6,277 bases of DNA from Candidatus Woesearchaeota archaeon. Lineage in GTDB: Archaea; Nanobdellota; Nanobdellia; UBA10117; WJKY01. Where the stretch lies: the NCBI GenBank assembly GCA_014728835.1, contig WJKY01000078.1, forward strand, positions 1 through 6,277, given 5' to 3'. Under the pieces are notes generated by a model. The model did not search any database, was not told where the DNA came from, and saw nothing but the letters and a program-made list of their open reading frames with translations. This document shows positions 1-4,669 of the stretch, one piece after another. Within the stretch, counting starts at the first letter, position 1. The number at the start of each line of letters is the position of its first letter. The translations under genes and the position numbers were made by a program.

Positions 1-698
1 GCACTACTTAATTTAATTGGCAATGATTGCGTAATCTCAAACGGAGTATTAGGAAACGGCAGTTTTAGATGAGTTGTATTTGGATTAATTTGCGTGTTTA
101 TTGAATATTCCTTTATTTTGTCAGAATAGCCTTTTGGGTCAATACCATATAGCTCAAAATATTTTTCATCATCTGAATGATTATTAGGATGTCTTATTGA
201 TGAGTATTCTCCATGCGAATCAATTATAATTACTGGAAATCCTTTTTCAGCTAACTCCTCTAATAGCACTCCGACAGCATATGATTTTCCAGCACCTGAT
301 TTTGCAAGAATAGCTAAGTGTTTGGTCAAAAGTTTTTCAGGATCCAAAAAAGATTTAATTTTTGATTTACCTTCTAATAATCCAAGGTAAAGCCCGTCTT
401 TAGTTAGACCAAGTGTTTTAGAGATCAATTCATTTTCAGCAAGGAAAACATCTGCATTTGGTTCTAATGGAGTTCTGGGACGTCTTAAAAAACCACGTTC
501 AGTTCTAAAGCCAATAATACTGCAATTAGCAGTAGCATTAGATCCCTGTCTCTCTATTTCATCTACTTGAGCTAATATAGGACCATCATTTTTATGTTGT
601 ACTTGTATGTAATCCCATTTTTTTACTTCTCCGTCTACTAAGAATTTGAAATCAGATGTTGAAATTTTACCTATAATATGACCAATTTTATTACTCAT
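1..698 (-). CDS. herA: HerA-like hexameric DNA translocase/helicase ATPase (DUF87 family), N-terminal 232 residues; runs off the left edge
   Basis: The reading frame is open from ATG at 696-698 to the window edge, giving 232 residues without the C-terminus. Residues 1 to about 90 (start MSNKIGHIIGKI) fit the small beta-barrel (HAS-barrel) that precedes the ATPase core in HerA proteins. LAILAKSGAGKS (about 128-139) is the Walker A loop with K138 and S139. It is followed by VIIIDSHGEYSS (about 156-167), which matches the DxHGEY motif typical of HerA/FtsK-like DUF87 ATPases. The Walker B, sensor and arginine-finger regions lie outside the window. Known HerA proteins form DNA-pumping hexamers that act with the NurA nuclease in end resection; no NurA gene is visible here. 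The gene has its own TATA-like box 28 nt before the ATG, so it is probably a separate leaderless unit. The ATPase family is secure; the exact orthologue (HerA versus another DUF87 ATPase) is less certain without the C-terminus. Confidence 0.88.
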   Translation of the reverse strand, partial: MSNKIGHIIGKISTSDFKFLVDGEVKKWDYIQVQHKNDGPILAQVDEIERQGSNATANCSIIGFRTERGFLRRPRTPLEPNADVFLAENELISKTLGLTKDGLYLGLLEGKSKIKSFLDPEKLLTKHLAILAKSGAGKSYAVGVLLEELAEKGFPVIIIDSHGEYSSIRHPNNHSDDEKYFELYGIDPKGYSDKIKEYSINTQINPNTTHLKLPFPNTPFEITQSLPIKLSS

Positions 699-720
699 GC
701 AAATCACACAACTTTAAGGA

Positions 721-730
721 CTTAAATAAC
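721..730 (-). promoter_or_regulatory. TATA-like box for the herA-like gene
   Basis: On the minus strand the element reads GTTATTTAAG, centred about 28 nt before the ATG at 698. That is the archaeal box A distance for an mRNA starting at or next to the start codon. No Shine-Dalgarno sequence is seen just before the ATG, which fits leaderless initiation. This is a pattern call without transcript data. Confidence 0.5.
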
Positions 731-747
731 TTTTTACACTTAAGCAG

Positions 748-870
748 TTATTTCTTTTTTTCTAGTTTCTTTTCTTTTTCTAATTCTTCTTTTACTTTTT
801 TTCTGAACCATTTTTCTCCACGCTTTGCTTTTAATTTTGTTAGTTTTACTAAATTTTTTATTAAACCCAT
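748..870 (-). CDS. Small basic protein of unknown function, 40 residues, overlapping the end of kae1
   Basis: ATG at 868-870 opens 40 codons ending in TAA at 748-750. The protein starts MGLIKNLVKLTKLKAKRGEK and ends in a run of Lys and Glu; it has no Cys and one Trp, and is probably a short amphipathic helix followed by a charged tail. Its start lies inside the last codons of kae1 (overlap 861-870, different frame). A strong Shine-Dalgarno, GAGGTGG at 878-884, sits 7 nt before the ATG, the same arrangement as the other coupled genes in this window, and this is the main reason to call it. I recognise no family. It could make a small RNA- or ribosome-binding peptide, but nothing in the sequence proves that. 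A chance ORF is possible because AT-rich DNA readily encodes Lys-rich peptides. Confidence 0.6.
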   Translation of the reverse strand: MGLIKNLVKLTKLKAKRGEKWFRKKVKEELEKEKKLEKKK

Positions 871-1859
871 ATCACTTCCACCTCATCAGTTCTCCAATTT
901 TGATTAGTATTTGTATTTTTAATACTTTGTTGTTTGCCTGCGCCATACTCTAAAATTCCTTGCCAAGCAATCATTGCTCCGTTATCGCCTGCTAAATCTT
1001 TTGGTACTACAGCAAATTTTACACCTCTTTCCTTTGCCATAGTAGCAAGCATTTGTTGCAGTCTTTTGTTTGCAGCAACACCACCTGTCAACAATACTTC
1101 ATTTTTATTGATGTGTGCAATAGCTCTTTCAGTTGCTTCAGTTAAAATTGCAAACACAGTTTCCTGAGTCGAATAACATAAATCTTCTTTCTTATATTTT
1201 TTAGATTTGATTAATTGTTCAAGTTTTGTTAAGATTCCTGAAAATGAAAAATCCATTCCTTTGATTGTATAAGGTAACTCTATATATTTCTTAGATTTAG
1301 CAGCTAAGTTTTCAATTTTCGGACCAGCTGGAAATCCTAAATCCATTACTCTTCCAAGTGAATCAAGAAAATTACCAACACCAGTATCTAGTGTTTCCCC
1401 AAAAACTCGGTATTTGCCAGATGCTAGTGCAAGTATTTGTGTATTTGCTCCTGAAACATAAAGTGTAATTGGATCTTTAAATTTACTAGTAAGTTTTCCA
1501 ATTTCAATATGCGCAACACAATGGTTTACACCAATAATTGGTTTATTGAGATAACTTGCAAGTGTACGTGCAGCAACAGCACCAACACGCAAACATTTTC
1601 CTAGCCCAGGCCCTTGAGCAAACGCAATTAAATCAATGTCTTTCAGTTTTACCTTAGCCTTTTTCAAAGCTCTATCTAAAACAAATTTATAAAATAAGAC
1701 GTGATGCTCTCTTGCTTTTAATGGATGTATGCCACCTTTTTTAGTTGTAAACGTAGCCTTCTCGTTAGCTAGGATTTTACCTCTATCTGTAACTATGCCA
1801 ATGCCGAGAGTATTTCTGCTTTATTAAAGTGCAGTACTCTCGATACCCAAGCATAACAT
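861..1859 (-). CDS. kae1: Kae1, tRNA t6A37 threonylcarbamoyltransferase (KEOPS catalytic subunit), split by a predicted 15-nt intron
   Basis: Kae1 transfers the threonylcarbamoyl group to A37 of ANN-decoding tRNAs as part of KEOPS. Exon 1 is 1829-1859 (ATG at 1857-1859) and exon 2 is 861-1813. Removing 1814-1828 gives 327 residues, the normal length for an unfused Kae1. The spliced N-terminus MLCLGIESTAHTLGIGIV matches the family's first phosphate-loop motif. Other hallmarks are GGIHPLKAREHH (37-48), AQGPGLG, NHCVAHIE with metal ligands H108 and H112, YVSGANTQ, ETLDTGVGN, GGVAANKRL, GDNGAMIAW with ligand D287, and RTDEVEVIWV at the C-terminus. Unspliced, the frame stops at TAA TAA after 11 codons. 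The first start after these stops that looks usable in frame is a TTG at 1665-1667, which would lose the essential first 59 residues. No Bud32 kinase is fused or adjacent. A TATA-like box 25 nt before the ATG suggests a leaderless mRNA. The family call is certain; the splice model is very well supported by sequence but untested. Confidence 0.95.
878..884 (-). promoter_or_regulatory. Shine-Dalgarno site for the 40-residue ORF, inside the 3' end of kae1
   Basis: The minus strand reads GAGGTGG, complementary to the CCUCC end of archaeal 16S rRNA, with 7 nt to the ATG at 870. It lies in kae1 codons for the conserved RTDEVEV end, so part of the match may simply reflect that coding sequence. Confidence 0.5.
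1805..1842 (-). other. Bulge-helix-bulge RNA hairpin around the kae1 splice sites
   Basis: Outer helix: CGAGAGTA (1842-1835) pairs perfectly with TACTCTCG (1812-1805), 8 bp. Central helix: CTGC (1834-1831) pairs with GCAG (1819-1816), 4 bp. Between them are a 3-nt bulge AAA (1815-1813) on the 3' strand and a 3-nt bulge ACT (1830-1828) on the 5' strand. The remaining 8 nt (TTAATAAA, 1827-1820) close the hairpin, possibly with two weak T-A pairs. Two 3-nt bulges on opposite strands separated by 4 bp is the exact definition of the archaeal splicing motif. Confidence 0.88.
1814..1828 (-). other. Predicted 15-nt bulge-helix-bulge intron in kae1
   Basis: On the minus strand the segment reads TTTAATAAAGCAGAA and holds two in-frame TAA stops. 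Each predicted cut falls after the second nucleotide of a 3-nt bulge: AC^T (1830-1828) at the 5' site and AA^A (1815-1813) at the 3' site. This is the canonical cleavage position of the archaeal tRNA splicing endonuclease. Joining C1829 to A1813 makes CAT (His11) and restores ESTAHTLG. The length is a multiple of three, so the frame is kept either way, but the stops make removal necessary for a full protein. Archaeal protein-coding introns are rare; crenarchaeal cbf5 is the classic case. Confidence 0.85.
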
Positions 1860-1878
1860 ATTCAAATCAAAAACATTA

Positions 1879-1890
1879 TCTTTTAAAAGA
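1879..1890 (-). promoter_or_regulatory. TATA-like palindromic box for kae1
   Basis: The element TCTTTTAAAAGA is a perfect 12-bp palindrome immediately after the eS31 stop codon. Its centre lies 25 nt before the kae1 ATG at 1859, the usual box A distance for a leaderless transcript. No Shine-Dalgarno precedes that ATG. A role as a weak terminator for the upstream operon is less likely, since only a short T5 run (1869-1873) follows. Confidence 0.5.
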
Positions 1891-2115
1891 TTATTTAGAA
1901 CTATTCTTCCTTTTCTTTTCCATATATCCGCATTTGCCACATGCATATCTATCTTCGTGTTCGCCCATAAAAACTCCTGCTCCGCATTTTGGACAAACCC
2001 GACCTTTGCGCTCTATTTTATTTCCTTTAATTTCATATTGATCATGTTTACGAGTAGATTTTCTAGCTTTCTTTTTTTTCTTACCTTTGACTCTAGATTT
2101 AGGTTTCTTTGCCAT
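1891..2115 (-). CDS. rps27ae: Small-subunit ribosomal protein eS31 (S27ae)
   Basis: This 74-residue protein has a very basic N-terminal arm (residues 1-24, mostly Lys and Arg) followed by a zinc ribbon. The ribbon carries CPKCG (C41, C44) and CGKCGY (C59, C62), the four-Cys signature of archaeal S27ae, which sits on the 30S head. Eukaryotic homologues are made as ubiquitin fusions; this one has no fusion. Its ATG at 2113-2115 lies inside the end of the eS24 gene (17-nt overlap) with Shine-Dalgarno GAGGT (2121-2125) 5 nt ahead, so translation is probably coupled. It is the last gene of the pyrophosphatase-rpoE operon; TAA stop at 1891-1893. Confidence 0.95.
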   Translation of the reverse strand: MAKKPKSRVKGKKKKKARKSTRKHDQYEIKGNKIERKGRVCPKCGAGVFMGEHEDRYACGKCGYMEKKRKNSSK

Positions 2116-2533
2116 TACTTACCTCTTCTTCCTTTTTTTTCTCTTCTTCTTTAGGTTTTTCTTCTGGCTTTTCCTTTTCTTCTTTCTTCTCAGCTTTTTC
2201 TTCTTTTGGAGCTTCTGCAGGCTTTTCTTCTGGTTTTGCTTCTTTCTTTTCTTTTGGTTTTTTCTCATCCCTTTTCAAAAGATATTTTTGTTCTATTTTT
2301 TCTAGATCATCTCTTGTTTTATATTGCATAGCAGTGCATTTTGTTTTAGAGCCAAAGTCTTGTTCTAATTTTCTAATAATTACTAAATTTTTATCAGAAC
2401 TAAGCATAGCAGCAAGCTTTTCTTTAATTTCAGCTCTGCTTGGTGTTGGTTTTCCTACATGCTCAATATCAGCTTTTATTTCAGTTCGGTTCAAGAGCAC
2501 ATTTTCTTTTTTGTCAGTAATTTTAATATCCAT
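2099..2533 (-). CDS. rps24e: Small-subunit ribosomal protein eS24 with a long Lys/Glu/Pro-rich C-terminal tail
   Basis: Residues 1 to about 90 match archaeal eS24: MDIKITDKKENVLLNRTEI at the start, GKPTPSRAEIKEKLA in the middle, then LVIIRKLEQDFGSK and LEKIEQKYLLKRD. From about residue 90 to 144 the protein becomes an almost pure Lys, Glu, Pro and Ala tract. Archaeal eS24 is usually around 100 residues, so about 50 residues are an extension, predicted disordered or a charged helix. The start is one base after the spt4 stop codon, with no clear Shine-Dalgarno, so reinitiation from spt4 is likely. The tail-coding DNA also contains the Shine-Dalgarno and start of eS31. Core assignment is firm; the tail's role is unknown. 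Confidence 0.93.
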   Translation of the reverse strand: MDIKITDKKENVLLNRTEIKADIEHVGKPTPSRAEIKEKLAAMLSSDKNLVIIRKLEQDFGSKTKCTAMQYKTRDDLEKIEQKYLLKRDEKKPKEKKEAKPEEKPAEAPKEEKAEKKEEKEKPEEKPKEEEKKKEEEVSNGKET

Positions 2534-2534
2534 T

Positions 2535-2720
2535 TTAAATTCTTATTGCATATTCTCCAGCTTCATGAACTTCTAGTTTTTTAGCTATTTCTGATTTTTC
2601 AGGATCCAGAATTATAACACGACCTTTCCAATTATCAACTAATTTTGCATCAGGATGATGAGGGCATTTATCTCCGCGTACTAATTTTTTACATATTTTA
2701 CATGCTTTCTTTTTTGCCAT
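2535..2720 (-). CDS. spt4: Transcription elongation factor Spt4 (RNA polymerase subunit E'', RpoE2)
   Basis: This 61-residue protein is the archaeal Spt4, partner of the NusG-like Spt5 in processive transcription. Family signatures are KACKICKKL with C7 and C10, then DKCPHH, and the C-terminal run VIILDPEKSEIAKKL ending in EAGEYAIRI. The zinc site looks like Cys3His: the fourth ligand, usually Cys in a CPxC pair, is replaced by His (C19 with H22, or possibly H21). The start overlaps the rpoE1 stop by one base (TAATG), with Shine-Dalgarno GGAG at 2726-2729 spaced 5 nt. Length is normal. Confidence 0.94.
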   Translation of the reverse strand: MAKKKACKICKKLVRGDKCPHHPDAKLVDNWKGRVIILDPEKSEIAKKLEVHEAGEYAIRI

Positions 2721-3298
2721 TATTTCTCCTTTTTAGCAGCTTTTTTAGCTGCTTTTTTCTCAGCTTTGATTTGTTCTTCAATCCATTCTAATTTGCCTAA
2801 GTAAGGTTGTCTCATAGTTAAACCTATTTTTGGTCCACGTGGATCTTTGTAAGATATAGCAACTATTCTAGCTCTTACTTTATCCCCGACTTTTAATGAT
2901 TTGTTGCTTTCTTTTCCAGTTAAAGAACCAGATTTACTAAACGATACAAAATCATCCATTGTTTGTGAAATGTGAACCATACCTTCAAATGGTCCAAAGT
3001 CAATAAAAGCACCAAATTTAGCAATATCTTTAATGTCACCTTCAACTAATTCATTAATTTCAGGTTCAAAATGTAAAACAGTGAATATACACTTATAATA
3101 TGCAGCACCATCACCAGCAATTAAAGTTCCTTCGCTTATATCTTTAACTTCAAGGATAGCTATAACTTTGCCTAAGTCAGCAGTTATTTGTCCTACATAA
3201 TCATCTTTAAGTTGTTCTGTTACAGCCTTTGATAATTCTTTTTCAAATAGTTTTGGCGGGATTCGTGCCACACCTTTAACTTTTGTTTTATAGTACAT
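2720..3298 (-). CDS. rpoE1: RNA polymerase subunit RpoE1 (Rpo7, Rpb7 homologue)
   Basis: This 192-residue stalk subunit pairs with RpoF (Rpb4), also encoded in this window, and binds emerging RNA. The N-terminal tip domain is residues 1-80 (MYYKTKVKGVARIPPKLF, then a YYKCIFTVLHFEPE stretch). An S1 RNA-binding domain follows at about 82-165, with GAFIDFGPFEGMVHISQ and KVGDKVRARIVAISYKD. The end, IGLTMRQPYLGKLEWIEEQ, is the usual archaeal Rpo7 closing motif, followed here by a short Lys/Ala tail. The ATG at 3296-3298 overlaps the end of the pyrophosphatase gene by 11 nt and has Shine-Dalgarno GAGGT at 3305-3309 spaced 6 nt. Confidence 0.96.
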   Translation of the reverse strand: MYYKTKVKGVARIPPKLFEKELSKAVTEQLKDDYVGQITADLGKVIAILEVKDISEGTLIAGDGAAYYKCIFTVLHFEPEINELVEGDIKDIAKFGAFIDFGPFEGMVHISQTMDDFVSFSKSGSLTGKESNKSLKVGDKVRARIVAISYKDPRGPKIGLTMRQPYLGKLEWIEEQIKAEKKAAKKAAKKEK

Positions 3299-3734
3299 TT
3301 TTATACCTCTTCTTAGCTTGCAAAATAGCTTTTTTAGCTTTTTCTATACCTCCAAAGCCCTTTATTTTAATTTTTCTTTGTTTGTAGTGTTTAAAAAAGT
3401 ATCTTATTTGCTCTTTTTCACTTTTTTTCAATTTTCTTTCTCTTGAGTGCGCTCTTATAGCAATAATTTTATCATCTTGTTTTCCATTATCTATCATGTG
3501 CATTATTCCTATTACTTTGATTTTAATCTCAGCCTTTTTTTTAACTGGCTTTGTACTTAAGACAAGCACATCTAGTGCATCTCCATCTCCAGTTAAAGTT
3601 TCAGGAAAAAAACCATAATTTCCTGGAAAACTAAATTCAGGAGATAATACTTGGTCTAGTACTAGTTTTCCTTTTTTGATTTCATATTTTTTATAGCTTC
3701 CTTTAGGAGTTTCAATAATAACTTTATAAGCCAT
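3288..3734 (-). CDS. ppa: Soluble inorganic pyrophosphatase (family I)
   Basis: Hydrolyses PPi to two phosphates with Mg2+, pulling nucleic acid and tRNA synthesis forward, which suits its place before RNA polymerase genes. The metal-binding core is DGDALDVLVL (D50, D52, D55). Other active-site positions aligned to E. coli PPase are E8, KYE at 16-18, NYG at 39-41, D82, D87, K89 and HYK with Y117 and K118. Two differences stand out: the position of E. coli Arg43 is Gln28, and that of Tyr51 is Phe36. At 148 residues it is about 25 shorter than usual, mostly through a shorter loop before the C-terminal helix. It opens the operon; the ATG at 3732-3734 has a TATA-like box 26 nt ahead and no Shine-Dalgarno. 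TAA stop. Confidence 0.93.
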   Translation of the reverse strand: MAYKVIIETPKGSYKKYEIKKGKLVLDQVLSPEFSFPGNYGFFPETLTGDGDALDVLVLSTKPVKKKAEIKIKVIGIMHMIDNGKQDDKIIAIRAHSRERKLKKSEKEQIRYFFKHYKQRKIKIKGFGGIEKAKKAILQAKKRYKNVL

Positions 3735-3753
3735 AAAGTAAATCGGAATTTGA

Positions 3754-3765
3754 GAATTTAAAAGT
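3754..3765 (-). promoter_or_regulatory. TATA-like box for the ppa-rpoE1-spt4-eS24-eS31 operon
   Basis: The minus strand reads ACTTTTAAATTC, centred 26 nt before the ppa ATG. It lies in the 37-nt gap after the PIN gene and implies a leaderless mRNA for the five-gene operon. Confidence 0.5.
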
Positions 3766-3771
3766 CTTATC

Positions 3772-4152
3772 TCACCACTCTTTAATCAGTTTTCCTTGCC
3801 TCAAACAATATACTTTTACTTTTACTTTTTTGAGTTTGTTTTTTAGCTCAAAATCATTTGTTAATACAGAACCTTTTTCCTCAACAGCCCATTTAGTGAT
3901 AGCAGAATCTGCAAATCCGCTTAACTGCGGCTCTGGAATTTTTTTATCTCTAATAATTTGCAATGCCACTCTAGCAGCTTTTCTATCAGTTCCTTTTTCA
4001 GCTTTTTCTGATATTTGTTTTAGTTCTTTTAAAACAACATTTGGCGTATAAATACCAGCTAACCCAAATTTTTTCTTTATTAGCTGTTGAATATCTACAC
4101 TGTTTTTTACACCATAAATCCAAATATTTGTATCAACCAAAATTTTTTCCAT
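3772..4152 (-). CDS. PIN-domain ribonuclease (VapC/Fcf1-like fold), stand-alone
   Basis: From ATG at 4150-4152 this is a 126-residue PIN domain. The four acidic active-site positions are visible: D7 in ILVDTNIWIYG, E43 in VVLKELKQI, D82 in GFADSAITKWA and D100 in VLTNDFEL, so it should be a Mg2+-dependent RNase. No antitoxin gene is adjacent. Single PIN genes next to rpoE1 are, from my recollection, common in archaea, which suggests a housekeeping RNA-processing role rather than a toxin. A longer frame begins at 4209, but the extra 19 residues precede the universal hydrophobic-strand start and would run through the divergent promoter into the methyltransferase gene. A TATA-like box sits 26 nt before the chosen ATG. 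Stop is TGA. Confidence 0.9.
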   Translation of the reverse strand: MEKILVDTNIWIYGVKNSVDIQQLIKKKFGLAGIYTPNVVLKELKQISEKAEKGTDRKAARVALQIIRDKKIPEPQLSGFADSAITKWAVEEKGSVLTNDFELKNKLKKVKVKVYCLRQGKLIKEW

Positions 4153-4155
4153 ACA

Positions 4156-4163
4156 TTTTAAAA
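4156..4163 (+). promoter_or_regulatory. TATA-like box for the methyltransferase gene
   Basis: TTTTAAAA lies about 30 nt before the plus-strand ATG at 4190, inside the 37-nt divergent gap. It is slightly farther than in the other genes; the AT-rich stretch at 4165-4172 is an alternative. Confidence 0.4.
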
Positions 4164-4174
4164 GTATTTTATTA

Positions 4175-4182
4175 ATTATAAA
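4175..4182 (-). promoter_or_regulatory. TATA-like box for the PIN-domain gene
   Basis: The minus strand reads TTTATAAT, centred 26 nt before the ATG at 4152. It supports the 126-residue start over the longer frame, because the promoter would otherwise lie inside the coding sequence. Confidence 0.5.
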
Positions 4183-4189
4183 CTTTAGC

Positions 4190-4669
4190 ATGAAACAAAA
4201 ATCAATCAAAAAGAAATATGACTTAACAGCAGATGTTTATGATGAAAGATATAAAGATATACAGTTTGAAAAATTTAAATTAATGCTCCAAGACATTCAA
4301 TTGCACGGAAAAATACTTGACCATGGCTGCGGAACAGGACTTCTTGCAGAATTTCTAAACACGCCTTTATTTGGAATTGATATTTCATTTAAAATGCTTA
4401 AAAGAGCAAAACAGCGCAGAGAATTAGTTGTGCAAGGAGATTTAGAACACTTACCTTTCAAAGCCAGAGCTTTTGATAATATTCTCAGCTTTACTGCTCT
4501 GCAAAATACAGAGCATCCAGATAAAGCACTTAACGAATTAAAAAGAATTTCAAATAGAAAAATTATCTTAACGCATTTAGCTAAATTTGATTTCTCAAAA
4601 CAGATTAATAAGAAATTTGATGTGCAAGAAATAAGACAAGCTGGAGAAGATATTGGTTTTATACTCTAA
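4190..4669 (+). CDS. Class I SAM-dependent methyltransferase (UbiE/Methyltransf_11-like), substrate unknown
   Basis: This 159-residue protein is the only plus-strand gene of the window. Motif I is ILDHGCGTGLLAEF (42-55), the SAM-binding loop. The acidic residue after strand 2 is D64 in FGIDIS, GDLEHLPF (83-90) is motif III, and FDNILSFTALQNTEHP is the motif IV region. The N-terminal YDLTADVYDERY is a typical lid helix of UbiE-like enzymes. It is shorter than most relatives and seems to lack much of the C-terminal substrate-binding region, so the substrate cannot be read; tRNA, protein and small molecules are all possible. It starts 37 nt from the divergent PIN gene and its last 11 nt overlap the convergent DUF655 gene. 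It sits where archaeal ksgA often follows DUF655, but it has the wrong strand, length and N-terminus for KsgA. Confidence 0.88.
   Translation: MKQKSIKKKYDLTADVYDERYKDIQFEKFKLMLQDIQLHGKILDHGCGTGLLAEFLNTPLFGIDISFKMLKRAKQRRELVVQGDLEHLPFKARAFDNILSFTALQNTEHPDKALNELKRISNRKIILTHLAKFDFSKQINKKFDVQEIRQAGEDIGFIL

Noticed and set aside
934..1167. Plus-strand ORF opposite the kae1 C-terminal half
   Set aside because: It is antisense to a strongly conserved gene and has no motif or ribosome site.
861..1667. Kae1 starting at the TTG codon at 1665-1667 as a 268-residue protein
   Set aside because: It would lack the first 59 residues, including the nucleotide-binding motif ESTAHTLG and GGIHPLKAREHH, both clearly encoded upstream in the same frame. 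No Shine-Dalgarno supports the TTG.
1814..1828. kae1 as a decayed pseudogene
   Set aside because: The rest of the frame is intact and conserved. A random 15-nt insertion would not be expected to form perfect pairing and canonical cut sites that restore the exact conserved residue.
1879..1890. Palindrome TCTTTTAAAAGA as an intrinsic terminator
   Set aside because: It is AT-only apart from its end pairs and too short for a stable hairpin, and its distance from kae1 fits a TATA box better.
2087..2576. Plus-strand ORFs rich in Phe and Ser opposite eS24
   Set aside because: They are the reverse reading of the Lys/Glu-rich tail and core of eS24, with no start signal or family match.
3772..4152. 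PIN gene as a VapC toxin of a toxin-antitoxin pair
   Set aside because: No small antitoxin ORF precedes or overlaps it; the neighbour upstream is a divergent methyltransferase.
4153..4209. Longer start for the PIN gene at 4209
   Set aside because: The added residues are not PIN-like, cover the TATA-like box and run into the methyltransferase gene.
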